A DNA stretch of 35,203 bases from Nocardioides jensenii JCM 1364 = NBRC 14755 (GCF_001552535.1 NZ_BCRJ01000092.1:1-35203), one strand, 5' to 3'. Counted from the first letter of the stretch, positions 7,498 through 15,040 are shown. The notes: a model not told the origin generated them from the sequence alone. Made by a program: numbers and translations.

Positions 7498-8352
7498 CTA
7501 ACCAGCGGGAGCCGGGCCCAGGGCCTGTTCGAGGGTGCGCGCGGGCCGGCCCACCACGCGTTCGACGTCGTCGGTCACGCGCGCGGTGGAGCCGTCGGCG
7601 ATCGCGGTGTAGGTGCTCACCCAGGCGTCGAGCTGCCACTGCTCGACGTCGTAGGCGGCGCGGCGCGACCCGTAGGCCTGGTCCAGGGTCTCCTCCACGT
7701 AGCGCAGGTCGCGACCGAGCACGGTCCCGGCTCGGGCAGCGACCTCGTCGAGGGTGAGCGCCTCGGGGCCGGTCAGCTCGTAGGCCGCGTCGAGGTGCTC
7801 CTCCGGCGCACCGAGTACGACGGCCGCCACGTCGGCGACATCCGCGCGGGCCACCGCGGCAACTCGTCCCTGCCCCGCCGGTCCACGGATCGCGCCGGAC
7901 TCGTCGGCGAAGAACGGCAGCACGTCGAGGTAGAAGTTGTCGCGCAGCAGCGTGAACCGCATCCCCGACTCGCGGATCGCGGCCTCGGCGTCGTGGTGGT
8001 CGCGGCCCAGGGTGAACGTGGCGTCCTCGGCGGCCCCGGCGAACGAGGTGTAGACAAGGTGTCCGACTCCGGCCGATGCGGCGGCCGCGATGAACGTGCG
8101 GTGGTCCTCGCGCCGTGTCCGGGACTCCGATGCCGAGACCATGAACAGCACGTCGACGCCGCGCAGGGCGCTCGCGGATGCCTCGCGGTCGTCGTACGAC
8201 GCCACCGCGAGGGTGCTGCCCGCGATGCTCGGTGCCCGTGAGGCGTCACGGACGATCAGGCGCGGCTCGAGATCGGCCAGGAGTCGGGCGACGTCTCCGC
8301 CGAGGGCGCCGGTCGAGCCGGTCACGGCGAGGGTGGCGCGGGTGCGGGGCAT
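7498..8352 (-). CDS. NmrA-like NAD(P)-binding oxidoreductase
   Basis: A 284-residue atypical short-chain dehydrogenase of the NmrA/QorB-like group. The N-terminus has the Rossmann motif GSTGALGG (GxxGxxG) near residue 12, followed by LIVRDASRAP, which suggests an arginine contact to the NADP phosphate. YTSFAGA at mid-protein and LLRDNFYLDVL are typical for this group. It probably reduces a quinone or acts as a redox sensor; this cannot be decided here. The ATG at 8352 is chosen because the protein then opens with the dinucleotide fold and AGGA (complement of 8361-8364) lies eight bases upstream. The frame is open much further but overlaps merR. It starts two bases after the merR stop, so the two are probably one operon. 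Confidence 0.87.
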   Translation of the reverse strand: MPRTRATLAVTGSTGALGGDVARLLADLEPRLIVRDASRAPSIAGSTLAVASYDDREASASALRGVDVLFMVSASESRTRREDHRTFIAAAASAGVGHLVYTSFAGAAEDATFTLGRDHHDAEAAIRESGMRFTLLRDNFYLDVLPFFADESGAIRGPAGQGRVAAVARADVADVAAVVLGAPEEHLDAAYELTGPEALTLDEVAARAGTVLGRDLRYVEETLDQAYGSRRAAYDVEQWQLDAWVSTYTAIADGSTARVTDDVERVVGRPARTLEQALGPAPAG

Positions 8353-8354
8353 GC

Positions 8355-8780
8355 TCAGAATCCTGCCAGCAGGTCGTCGATGTGGCTGCGGAACCGCGGG
8401 CACTGGGCGATGTCGTGGGCCTGGCAGCGCAGCGCGTGCTCGGTCATCTCGCGGGAGATCTGCATCTCCGCGATCGTGCGGTCGATGTCGGCGATGTGCT
8501 CCTCGAGCACCGTGTGGCGCCCGGGCGACTCGCTGTCGATGAGCGCCGCGATCTGGTCGAGCGACATGCCGGCGGCCTTGCTGCGCTGGATCACCGCGAT
8601 GCGGACGACGTCCTCCCGGCCGTAGCGGCGCCGGTCGGCCGAATCGCGTGCCGGCGAGAGCAGGCCGACGGTCTCCCAGTGACGCAGCACATTGGTGGGG
8701 AGGTCGAACCGTTCGGCGACCTGGCCCACCGACCACGGACCCGTCGAATCAGGATGTGTCGAAGGAGGACTTGACTTCAT
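8355..8780 (-). CDS. MerR-family transcriptional regulator
   Basis: A 141-residue MerR-type regulator. Residues about 16-85 hold the winged helix (WSVGQVAERFDLPTNVLRHWETVGLLSPAR, then RRRYGREDVVRIAVIQRSKAAGMSL). A dimerisation helix follows (about 95-125), then a short tail with Cys119 (RCQAHD) and Cys127 (QCPRF). The paired Cys/His residues could sense metal or thiol stress, but no canonical SoxR or MerR metal site is obvious. The ATG at 8780 lies inside a 24-bp operator-like palindrome shared with the divergent flavoprotein gene, so its translation start and its regulation overlap. It is followed by the NmrA-like gene two bases later. Likely control is activation of the flavoprotein and autoregulation. 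Confidence 0.88.
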   Translation of the reverse strand: MKSSPPSTHPDSTGPWSVGQVAERFDLPTNVLRHWETVGLLSPARDSADRRRYGREDVVRIAVIQRSKAAGMSLDQIAALIDSESPGRHTVLEEHIADIDRTIAEMQISREMTEHALRCQAHDIAQCPRFRSHIDDLLAGF

Positions 8781-8801
8781 GTCAACATGAAGTCACAGGC
8801 T
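8771..8801 (+). promoter_or_regulatory. MerR-type operator/promoter between merR and flavoprotein gene
   Basis: TGACTTCATGT (8772-8782) and ACATGAAGTCA (8785-8795) form an 11-2-11 palindrome. On the plus strand TTGACT at 8771-8776 is followed after 19 bases by CAGGCT (8796-8801), the long spacing typical of MerR-activated promoters, with the palindrome between the two elements. The flavoprotein start is at 8833. The -10 match is weak, as expected for an activator-dependent promoter. The site includes the merR start codon on the other strand. Confidence 0.75.
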
Positions 8802-8832
8802 GGGGTCCATCGTCAAGAGAAAGGCACTCACC

Positions 8833-9732
8833 ATGTATGACGTGACCATCGTCGGCGGCGGACCCGCCGGCCTGCAGGCCGCCCTCACCCTGGGCCGGAT
8901 GCACAAGTCCGTGCTGCTCCTCGACTCCGGCTCCTACCGCAACGGTCGGGTCTCCCACATGCACAACTTCATCACCAACGACGGCATGCCGCCGGAGAAG
9001 TTCCGCGAGCAGGCCCGTGCCGAGCTGGCGGCGTACGAGACCGTCGAGGTCCGCGACGAGGCGGTCGCGACGATCGCCCGTGAGGGCGAGCGGTTCATCG
9101 TGACGACGGCCGACGGCGACCTCGAGAGCCGGCTGGTCATCCTGGCCACCGGGGTCCGCGACCAGCTGCCGGCAGCTCCGGGGTTGAGTGAGATCTGGGG
9201 CGAGCTGGCCTACGGCTGCCCGTTCTGCCACGGCCACGAGCTGACCGGCCGCGCGATCGGCGTCCTCGCCGGGCCGCCGGCCGTGCTGCACCTCGCCGCA
9301 CTGCTCGCCCCGATCGGCGACTCGGTGACCGTCTTCACCGAGGGCGCCGAGGTGTCGGTCGACGACGCCGCGCTCCTCGACGGGCTCGGGGTGAGCATCC
9401 GACCGGAGCCGGTGCTCGGCGCGACCCGTGCCGGTGACGAGGTGCGCGTCGAGCTGGACGGCGCGGACGACGTCACCGTCGCTGGACTCTTCGTCGGCAC
9501 CGGCAAGCTCGTGCAGTCGGCGCCGTTCGCCGAGCAGCTCGGCCTCGACCTGCAGGAGAGCGGCTGCATCGCCGTCGACGACCTCGGCCGTACGTCGCTC
9601 CCGGGCGTCTACGCGGCCGGCGACCTGGCCCACCGGTCGGCGTTCCCGATGCCGATGGCCTCGGTGCTGGCGGCAGCGGCCGCGGGTCAGCTGGCCGGCG
9701 TCGCCTGCGTGCAGCAGCTCCTGGCCCACTGA
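8833..9732 (+). CDS. Thioredoxin-reductase-like FAD disulfide oxidoreductase
   Basis: A 299-residue flavoprotein with the thioredoxin reductase fold. The FAD motif GGGPAG is at residues 8-13, the redox pair Cys129-Pro-Phe-Cys132 lies in GCPFCHGHE, and the second FAD motif GVYAAGD is at 258-264. CPFCHG differs from the CATC-type site of true TrxB and resembles the dithiol oxidases and TrxR-like enzymes of the GliT/HlmI kind. The expected NADPH motif GxGxxA is degenerate (AGPPAVLHLA, 146-155), so use of NADPH is doubtful. The ATG at 8833 follows GAGAAAGG at 8817-8824. It is divergent from merR across a MerR-type operator, so it is probably induced by whatever MerR senses, perhaps a thiol-reactive or disulfide compound. 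The enzyme class is firm; the substrate is unknown. Confidence 0.87.
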   Translation: MYDVTIVGGGPAGLQAALTLGRMHKSVLLLDSGSYRNGRVSHMHNFITNDGMPPEKFREQARAELAAYETVEVRDEAVATIAREGERFIVTTADGDLESRLVILATGVRDQLPAAPGLSEIWGELAYGCPFCHGHELTGRAIGVLAGPPAVLHLAALLAPIGDSVTVFTEGAEVSVDDAALLDGLGVSIRPEPVLGATRAGDEVRVELDGADDVTVAGLFVGTGKLVQSAPFAEQLGLDLQESGCIAVDDLGRTSLPGVYAAGDLAHRSAFPMPMASVLAAAAAGQLAGVACVQQLLAH

Positions 9733-9736
9733 CCCG

Positions 9737-9784
9737 GGTTGAGTGCTGAGGTGGCTGCCGGGGCACCCACCTCAGCACTCAACC
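9737..9784. terminator. Bidirectional hairpin terminator
   Basis: A perfect 18-bp stem (9737-9754 with 9767-9784, first arm GGTTGAGTGCTGAGGTGG) has a 12-base loop. It lies between converging stops of the flavoprotein gene (9732) and menF (9788). There is no T-tract on either side. The symmetry suits termination in both directions. Confidence 0.85.
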
Positions 9785-9787
9785 TCG

Positions 9788-11038
9788 TCAGCGGGAGGAG
9801 GCGGTGAGCGCGTCGCGGACGGGCACGAACTTGGCCTGGGACTCGGCCAGCTCCGCCTCGGGGTCGGAGTCGCCGACGATGCCGCAGCCGGCGAAGAGCC
9901 GGACCGTCGGACCGTCGACATGGCCTGAACGCAGGGCGATGCCCCACTCGCCGTCGCCGGTTGCATCGATCCAGCCGACCGGGCCGGCGTAGCGGCCGCG
10001 GTCCATTCCCTCGATCTCGCCGATCAGGTCGGTGGCCACGTCGGTCGGAGTGCCGCCGACCGCCGCCGAGGGGTGCAGCGCCTCGGCCAGGTCGAGGGAG
10101 GAGACACTCTCGGCATCGTGCACCACACCGGCCACGTCGGTGGCCAGGTGCATGACGTTGGGCAGGTGCAGCACGAACGGCGCCTCGGGCACGTTCATCG
10201 ACGAGCAGTGCGGCTCCAGGGACTCCGCGACAGAGCGGACGGCGTACTCGTGCTCCTCGAGGTCCTTCGACGAGCGGGCCAGGGTGGCGGCCAGCGCGAG
10301 GTCGCGCTCGTCGTCGCCGGTACGCCGGATGGTGCCGGCCAGGACGCGCGAGGTGACGAGGCCGCGCTCACGGCGGACCAGCATCTCGGGGGTGGCGCCG
10401 AAGAGCCCGTCGACGTGGAAGGTCCAGCACATCGGGTAGGTCTCGGCCAGCCGGCGCAACGGCCAGCGCACGTCGACGTCGACGTCGGAGGTGGCGATCA
10501 GGTCGCGGGCCAGCACGACCTTCTCGAGGTCACCGCGGTTGATCCTGGAGACGGCATCGGCGACGACCGTCATCCACTCGTCGCCGTTGCGGGCGCCGTC
10601 GGCGAAGCTCACGACGGGTGCTCGGGGGAGGTCGGCCGGGGCCAGGTCAGGCGCCACGCAGTCGACGGTGGTCACCCAGGCCAGGTCGCCACGGCGGCCG
10701 ACCACGACACGGGGCAGCGCGAGGGTGGAGTCACCGGGCTCGTCGGCGAACCCGAAGCTGCCGAAGCTGACCGGGCCGGTGCCGGGCTCGTTGACCTCGT
10801 CGAGGATCTCCGCGCGGGCCACGATCTCGGCCCACCACTTGGCGGCGTCGGAGAACCGGGTCGACCCGGAGGTGCGCACCTGCGCGGCAATGCCCCAGCC
10901 GACCAGGCCCTCGCCGCGGCGGATCCAGCTGACCGGGGAGTCGTCGGGGACGACGTCGAGGAGCGCACCGACCGTGTCGGGCTCGAGGCGGGCGGTGCGT
11001 ACGACGAGCCGCTCGCCGGCTGCCTGTTCGGAGGTCAC
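9788..11038 (-). CDS. menF: Isochorismate synthase MenF
   Basis: A 416-residue chorismate-binding enzyme that converts chorismate to isochorismate, the step before MenD in menaquinone synthesis. Signature blocks in order are KVVLARDL (about 175), FHVDGLFGATPEMLV, SRVLAGTIRRTGD, SKDLEEHEYAV, LHPSAAVGGTP, EIEGMDRGRYAGPVGWID, and FAGCGIVGDSDPEAE near the end with ESQAKF. The acidic metal-binding and lysine base motifs of the isochorismate synthase subfamily are present. A siderophore-type isochorismate synthase is possible, but no siderophore genes are near, while menD, menG and menJ are. The start is a GTG at 11038 with a poor ribosome site. It ends at a shared hairpin with the converging flavoprotein gene. 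Confidence 0.93.
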   Translation of the reverse strand: MTSEQAAGERLVVRTARLEPDTVGALLDVVPDDSPVSWIRRGEGLVGWGIAAQVRTSGSTRFSDAAKWWAEIVARAEILDEVNEPGTGPVSFGSFGFADEPGDSTLALPRVVVGRRGDLAWVTTVDCVAPDLAPADLPRAPVVSFADGARNGDEWMTVVADAVSRINRGDLEKVVLARDLIATSDVDVDVRWPLRRLAETYPMCWTFHVDGLFGATPEMLVRRERGLVTSRVLAGTIRRTGDDERDLALAATLARSSKDLEEHEYAVRSVAESLEPHCSSMNVPEAPFVLHLPNVMHLATDVAGVVHDAESVSSLDLAEALHPSAAVGGTPTDVATDLIGEIEGMDRGRYAGPVGWIDATGDGEWGIALRSGHVDGPTVRLFAGCGIVGDSDPEAELAESQAKFVPVRDALTASSR

Positions 11039-11051
11039 GAGGCGTCAGCCT

Positions 11052-11101
11052 ACGCCCAGCGGCGGCCGGCCCGGTCTTCGCGGGCCGACCGCCGTGGGCG
11101 T
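11052..11101 (-). terminator. Hairpin terminator after L,D-transpeptidase gene
   Basis: A long GC-rich hairpin lies between the L,D-transpeptidase stop (11106) and the menF start. The paired blocks are 11052-11058 with 11095-11101, 11060-11065 with 11089-11094, and 11067-11073 with 11081-11087, with one bulge, one mismatch and a seven-base loop. It begins five bases after the stop on the minus strand. No T-run follows. Confidence 0.75.
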
Positions 11102-11105
11102 CGGG

Positions 11106-12245
11106 TCAGGACCAGTAGACGACGACCTTGTCGCCGACGTTGACCTGCTCGTAGAGCCACGCGAGCCCGTTGTAGTCCCGCACGTTCACGCAGCCGTGGG
11201 AGGCGCCGGAGTAGCCGCGGGCCGCGAAGTCCGAGGAGTAGTGCACCGCCTGGCCGCCGGAGAAGAACATCGAGAAGGGCATCGCCGAGCCGAACTCGTT
11301 GGACACGTGGTCGATGTCCTTCCAGCCGACGTTGAAGGTGCCCTCACGGGTCGGCGTGTCGTTGATCGTCGAGCCGAACCGGACGTCGAGGGTCTTGAGC
11401 ACCTTGCCGTCGACGACCCACCGCAGTGTGCGGCTGGTCTTGTCGATGCACATCACCCGACCGGTGGCGCAGCGAGGGTCGAGCGCTGCGTCGGTGGCGG
11501 TGCCGGGGTCCGGGGCGATGTTGTGCTTCGCGTCGTGGGTCGGCGTGCTGGTCATCGCGTGCAGGCGGTCCATGGTGCGCTGGTCGACCTCGCCGGTCAC
11601 CGGGATCGCACGCTTCTCCTGGAAGCCCTTGATCGCCTCCACCGTGGTGGCGTCGTACGTGCCGGTGACCAGGCCGGCGTACCACTGGATCGACTTGAGG
11701 CGGGCCTGGAGGTCGCGCACGTCGTCGCCGGTCGCACCCGAGGCCAGGATGGCCGGGCCGGGCTTGAGGATGTTGAACTTCTGGTCGTGCGTGGGCGTCT
11801 TGGTCATCGTGACCAGCTTGTTCCACGTCTTCTCGTCGACCACGCCGGTCGCCTTCAGGCCACGCTTGGCCTGCCAGCCGGCGACCGCGTCCTTCGTGGT
11901 CTTGTCGTAGACACCGGTGGTCTTCTCGGGCAGCCACTGCATCTGGAAGAGGCGGTACTGCAGCTCGCGGACCTGCTCGCCCTTGTCGCCGGGGGAGAGC
12001 ACGTCGGCCGGTGGCTCGGGCGTGGACTCCTCGGAAGGCTCGTCGGACTCGCCCTCGGCCGGGTCGTCGGCCGGGGTCTCGCTGGCCCCGTCCGTGGCGG
12101 CGCCCGTGGGCTTGCTCTGCGACGTCGAGCCGGGGCTCGAGGAGTCGTCGTTCAGGTGGCGCACGGCGATGCCGGCGCCGTAGGCGGTGGCCGACATCAG
12201 CACCAGGGTCAGTGCGGTGAGCAAGATGATGCGCAGGGCCCTCAT
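11106..12245 (-). CDS. L,D-transpeptidase with two peptidoglycan-binding repeats
   Basis: A 379-residue envelope enzyme that would make 3-3 cross-links or anchor ligands in peptidoglycan. Residues 3-25 are a signal anchor. Residues 30-82 are a Ser/Pro/Glu-rich linker. PG_binding_1 repeats lie at about 84-145 and 168-230, each followed by a nearly identical TPTHD-x-K-x-NI tail (150-159, 234-243). The YkuD domain spans about 262-379, with HYSS at 335-338 and the catalytic Ser349-His350-Gly351-Cys352. Cys259 and Cys266 could form a disulfide. The ATG at 12245 is chosen because GGAGG (complement of 12251-12255) lies five bases upstream and the signal anchor follows at once; an upstream in-frame ATG at 12299 adds no recognisable sequence. 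It is divergent from menG across 143 bases. Cell-wall function is firm; D,D- versus L,D-specificity is inferred from the YkuD motif. Confidence 0.92.
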   Translation of the reverse strand: MRALRIILLTALTLVLMSATAYGAGIAVRHLNDDSSSPGSTSQSKPTGAATDGASETPADDPAEGESDEPSEESTPEPPADVLSPGDKGEQVRELQYRLFQMQWLPEKTTGVYDKTTKDAVAGWQAKRGLKATGVVDEKTWNKLVTMTKTPTHDQKFNILKPGPAILASGATGDDVRDLQARLKSIQWYAGLVTGTYDATTVEAIKGFQEKRAIPVTGEVDQRTMDRLHAMTSTPTHDAKHNIAPDPGTATDAALDPRCATGRVMCIDKTSRTLRWVVDGKVLKTLDVRFGSTINDTPTREGTFNVGWKDIDHVSNEFGSAMPFSMFFSGGQAVHYSSDFAARGYSGASHGCVNVRDYNGLAWLYEQVNVGDKVVVYWS

Positions 12246-12263
12246 GCTGTCCTCCAAGGTCCG

Positions 12264-12324
12264 AGAAGTTTCCAGTGTCACAAGGGTTGACGCATTCACT
12301 CGGCATTTGGTTGCCGAAACTTCT
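12264..12324. repeat. 9-bp inverted repeat in the ldt-menG gap
   Basis: AGAAGTTTC at 12264-12272 and GAAACTTCT at 12316-12324 form an exact inverted repeat 43 bases apart, upstream of the L,D-transpeptidase. A small CGGCA/TGCCG hairpin (12301-12316) lies between them. These could be paired sites for an envelope regulator, but a 9-bp match this close could also be chance. Confidence 0.3.
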
Positions 12325-12375
12325 GCAGCGTCACCACGTCGTGACCTCGGGATGGGCTCTGAACGCCCGGCCGCA

Positions 12376-12381
12376 TAGGGT
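12376..12381 (+). promoter_or_regulatory. -10 element for leaderless menG
   Basis: TAGGGT at 12376-12381 is followed after seven bases by the menG GTG at 12389. No ribosome site fits that start. This spacing is typical of actinobacterial leaderless transcripts. No good -35 element is seen. Confidence 0.45.
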
Positions 12382-12388
12382 TTGCCGG

Positions 12389-13078
12389 GTGACCCGAGCC
12401 GAACTCGACAAGGACCCGCACGACGTACGCCGCATGTTCGACGCGGTGGCCCGTCGCTACGACCTCACCAACGACGTGCTGTCCATGGGGCAGGACCGTC
12501 GCTGGCGCAAGGACGTGATCCGGGCGGTCGACCCGAAGCCGGGCGAGCTCGTGCTCGACCTCGCCGCAGGCACGGGTACGTCGAGCCAGCCGTTCGCCGA
12601 CCTCGGCGCGACCGTCGTGCCCTGCGACTTCTCGATCGGCATGCTCCAGGTGGGCAAGAAGGCCAAGCCCCACCTGCCGTTCACGGCGGGCGACGGCATG
12701 AAGCTGCCCTTCGCGGACGACACCTTCGACGCGGTGACGATCTCGTTCGGCCTGCGCAACATCGTCGACCCGAAGGCGGGGCTGGCCGAGATGCGCCGGG
12801 TCACCAAGCCGGGCGGGCGCCTCGTGGTCTGCGAGTTCAGCCACCCGACGAACAAGCCGTTCCGCACCGTCTACATGGAATACCTGATGAAGGCGCTGCC
12901 GTCGATCTCGCGCGCCGTCTCCTCGGCGCCCGACGCCTACGTCTATCTTGCCGAGTCGATCCGGGCCTGGCCCGACCAGCAGGGTCTGGCCCGCTGGATC
13001 GCCGAGGCCGGCTGGAGCGACTGCCAGATCCGCAATCTCACCGGCGGCATCGTGGCGCTGCACCGCGCGACCGCCTGA
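12389..13078 (+). CDS. menG: MenG, demethylmenaquinone methyltransferase
   Basis: A 229-residue class I SAM-dependent methyltransferase of the UbiE/MenG family, catalysing the last methylation of demethylmenaquinone to menaquinone. The N-terminus [27 protein letters not shown] is the family hallmark. Motif [12 protein letters not shown], is at 57-67, followed by CDFSIGML, then [19 protein letters not shown] and the conserved [10 protein letters not shown]. The GTG at 12389 gives [13 protein letters not shown], matching mycobacterial MenG starts, while the 38 in-frame residues upstream look random. A -10-like TAGGGT seven bases upstream suggests a leaderless message. menJ, which acts on the same lipid, starts 187 bases downstream. 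UbiE activity on ubiquinone is not expected, since actinobacteria use menaquinone. Confidence 0.93.
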   Translation: MTRAELDKDPHDVRRMFDAVARRYDLTNDVLSMGQDRRWRKDVIRAVDPKPGELVLDLAAGTGTSSQPFADLGATVVPCDFSIGMLQVGKKAKPHLPFTAGDGMKLPFADDTFDAVTISFGLRNIVDPKAGLAEMRRVTKPGGRLVVCEFSHPTNKPFRTVYMEYLMKALPSISRAVSSAPDAYVYLAESIRAWPDQQGLARWIAEAGWSDCQIRNLTGGIVALHRATA

Positions 13079-13083
13079 GTGAA

Positions 13084-13107
13084 TTAAGCCATGTGGATGT
13101 GACTTAA
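13084..13107. promoter_or_regulatory. Imperfect palindrome after menG
   Basis: TTAAG at 13084-13088 and CTTAA at 13103-13107 bracket partly symmetrical CCA/TGA bases. The patch is AT-rich in a GC-rich setting and follows the menG stop. It may be an operator for the menJ-nuo promoter or chance; support is weak. Confidence 0.3.
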
Positions 13108-13149
13108 ATCCGCAGGTCAGGTGGGGTGCCGGGGCAACTCACCCCCGGG

Positions 13150-13178
13150 TTTCGCCCACGAGGGCGGAGTCCTAGACT
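13150..13178 (+). promoter_or_regulatory. Probable menJ-nuo operon promoter
   Basis: TAGACT at 13173-13178 is a good -10 element; TTTCGC at 13150-13155, 17 bases upstream, is a weak -35. Transcription would begin near 13185, about 80 bases before menJ and just upstream of the Rex-like site. A CGCCC/GGGCG hairpin falls in the spacer. Confidence 0.55.
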
Positions 13179-13193
13179 GTGGCGCAGGCCACC

Positions 13194-13211
13194 ATGTGAA
13201 GTGCTTCACAA
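13194..13211. promoter_or_regulatory. Rex-type operator upstream of menJ-nuo
   Basis: The sequence ATGTGAAGTGCTTCACAA matches the Rex consensus TTGTGAA-N4-TTCACAA at every fixed position but the first. Rex is the NADH/NAD+ sensing repressor that in Streptomyces coelicolor controls cytochrome bd and nuo genes. The site lies about 10-27 bases downstream of the predicted start point, where bound repressor would block transcription. A wider repeat, CCATGTGA (13192-13199) and TCACATGG (13214-13221), overlaps it. The rex gene itself is not in this window. Confidence 0.75.
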
Positions 13212-13265
13212 TCTCACATGGGCAACCAGTTCCACCGTCAGTTCGACACGTGAGAGGGAGTCCCG

Positions 13266-14573
13266 ATGACCGCCGCCGCCTTGATTCCCGGAGCGGAACG
13301 GCAGGCGCAGGTCATCGTGGTCGGGGCCGGTCCGGCCGGCGCCGCGACGGCGTACCACCTCGCTGCCGCCGGCATCGACGTGCTCGTGCTGGAGAAGTCC
13401 TCCTTCCCCCGCGACAAGATCTGCGGCGACGGCCTGACCCCGCGGGCGGTCAAGCAGCTGCTGGCGATGGGCTTTGACCTCGACGAGCCCGGCTGGCAGA
13501 AGAACAAGGGCCTGCGCATCATCGGCGCCGGCCACCGCGTCGAGCTGCCCTGGCCCGACCTGACGACCTACCCGCCGTTCGGCATGGCCCGCGCCCGGAT
13601 GGACCTCGACGAGCTGTTGGCCCGCCACGCCCAGAAGGCCGGCGCCCGGCTGCGTGAGAACACCTCGGTCACCGGCCCGGTGATCGACGAGCGCACCGGC
13701 CAGGTGGTCGGCGTACGCGCCAAGTCCGTTGACGAACGCGGCCGCAAGTACGGCGACGAGCTGGAGTTCCGGGCGCCGATCGTGATCGCGTGCGACGGGG
13801 TCAGCGCCCGCATGGCCACCGCACTGGGCATCGAGCGCCGCGAGAACCGGCCGATGGCCGTGGCCTGTCGCGCCTACTACGAGACGCCGATGCACGACGA
13901 CGACTACATGGAGTCGTGGCTCGAGCTGTGGGACGGCAAGCCCAACGCGTCGAACAAGCTGCCCGGCTACGGCTGGATCTTCCCGCTGGGCGACGGTACG
14001 GCGAACGTCGGGCTCGGCATCCTCAACACCAGTGCGGCCTTCCAGAACATGGACTACAAGGAGTCGATGCGCCGCTGGCTTGCGCACACTCCCGAAGAGC
14101 TCGGCTTCCGCGACGAGAACCTGACCGCGCCGATCCGGTCGGCCGCGCTGCCGATGGGCTTCAACCGCAAGCCGCACTACCGCCGGGGCATGCTGCTGGT
14201 CGGCGACTCCGGCGGCATGGTCAACCCGTTCAACGGCGAAGGCATCGACTACGCCCTCGAGGCCGGCAAGATGGCCGCCGAGGTCGTCGTCCAGGCCCTC
14301 GGGCGGCTGCCCGGCGCAAACCGGGAGCGGGTGCTCGAGAGCTACCCCGCTGCCCTGGACGCGGCGTACGGCGGCTACTTCACCCTCGGTCGCGCGTTCG
14401 CGCACCTCGTCGGCAACCCGACCTTCATGAAGCAGGCCACGAAATACGGCCTGCCGAGGCCCGGCCTGATGCGCTTCACGCTGAAGCTGATGGCGAACCT
14501 CACCGACCCGCGCGACGGCGACGCGATGGACCGCGTCATCAACGCCCTGAGCAAGGTGGCGCCGAATGCTTGA
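13266..14573 (+). CDS. menJ: MenJ, menaquinone side-chain reductase (geranylgeranyl reductase family)
   Basis: A 435-residue flavoprotein of the geranylgeranyl reductase family. In mycobacteria the homologue MenJ saturates one isoprene unit of menaquinone. The FAD motif VVGAGPAGAATAYHLA lies at 18-33, FPRDKICGDGLTP near 47-59 is the family substrate/FAD motif, and GDSGGMVNPFNGEGIDYALE near 317-336 is the second FAD motif. The ATG at 13266 follows GAGAGGGAG at 13252-13260. It lies between menG and nuoA and appears to be the first gene of the transcription unit that continues into nuoA 39 bases later, so quinone finishing and complex I would be made together. A role on other prenyl lipids cannot be excluded, but context favours menaquinone. 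Confidence 0.9.
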   Translation: MTAAALIPGAERQAQVIVVGAGPAGAATAYHLAAAGIDVLVLEKSSFPRDKICGDGLTPRAVKQLLAMGFDLDEPGWQKNKGLRIIGAGHRVELPWPDLTTYPPFGMARARMDLDELLARHAQKAGARLRENTSVTGPVIDERTGQVVGVRAKSVDERGRKYGDELEFRAPIVIACDGVSARMATALGIERRENRPMAVACRAYYETPMHDDDYMESWLELWDGKPNASNKLPGYGWIFPLGDGTANVGLGILNTSAAFQNMDYKESMRRWLAHTPEELGFRDENLTAPIRSAALPMGFNRKPHYRRGMLLVGDSGGMVNPFNGEGIDYALEAGKMAAEVVVQALGRLPGANRERVLESYPAALDAAYGGYFTLGRAFAHLVGNPTFMKQATKYGLPRPGLMRFTLKLMANLTDPRDGDAMDRVINALSKVAPNA

Positions 14574-14612
14574 TCATCTCGACACGCACGATCTGCAAGC
14601 CAGGAGGAACTG

Positions 14613-14972
14613 ATGGAGCTCTACACCCCGGTGCTCGTGTTGGGAGCCCTGGCCGCCGGCTTCGCGATCTTCTCGATCGTGGTCAGCTCGATGACCGGCC
14701 CGGCCCGCTACAACCGCGCCAAGCTCGACTCCTACGAATGTGGCATCGAGCCGACCCCGCAGCCCGTCGGCGGCGGCCGGTTCCCGGTGAAGTACTACAT
14801 CACCGCGATGCTCTTCATCGTCTTCGACATCGAGATCATCTTCCTCTACCCGTGGGCCGTCCACTTCGACGCGATGGCCTTCTTCGGGCTCGCCGAGATG
14901 GTCATCTTCATCGCCACTGTCTTCATCGCCTACGCCTACGTATGGCGCAGGGGTGGTCTCGAGTGGGACTGA
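14613..14972 (+). CDS. nuoA: NuoA, NADH-quinone oxidoreductase subunit A
   Basis: A 119-residue membrane subunit of complex I with three predicted helices. The conserved loop SYECGIEPTPQPVGGGRFPVKYY lies between helices 1 and 2; its cysteine is part of the flexible region near the quinone site. FIVFDIEIIFLYPWAV in helix 2 is the family signature. The ATG at 14613 has a strong AGGAGG at 14602-14607. It opens the nuo genes after menJ. A 90-base spacer with repeats separates it from nuoB, the only sizeable gap inside nuoA-N. Confidence 0.96.
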   Translation: MELYTPVLVLGALAAGFAIFSIVVSSMTGPARYNRAKLDSYECGIEPTPQPVGGGRFPVKYYITAMLFIVFDIEIIFLYPWAVHFDAMAFFGLAEMVIFIATVFIAYAYVWRRGGLEWD

Positions 14973-14984
14973 GGCTCACGATGC

Positions 14985-15040
14985 ACGCACCTCACGACCC
15001 TCAGGGGGTCGCCGGCCTGGCACACACCTCACGACGCTCA
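14985..15040 (+). repeat. Imperfect 19-bp direct repeat in nuoA-nuoB spacer
   Basis: Copies at 14985-15003 and 15022-15040 differ at two of 19 bases and share ACCTCACGAC. The region between includes a small hairpin, CGACCC/GGGTCG. In an operon where almost all other genes overlap, this spacer is out of place and may be a relic of a dispersed repeat or a processing signal. Confidence 0.6.

Noticed and set aside
8353..8736. N-terminal extension of the NmrA-like reductase by 128 codons
   Set aside because: The extension lies wholly over merR in another frame. The Rossmann fold begins right at the ATG at 8352, which has a ribosome site.
10491..12290. 599-codon open frame on the plus strand opposite menF and the L,D-transpeptidase
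   Set aside because: It is the antisense shadow of two clearly identified minus-strand genes. Its translation is rich in Arg, Gly, Val and His with no motif, as expected from high-GC codon bias.
14985..15040. Possible start of a CRISPR-like array
   Set aside because: Only two imperfect 19-base copies with an 18-base spacer, and no cas genes anywhere in the window.
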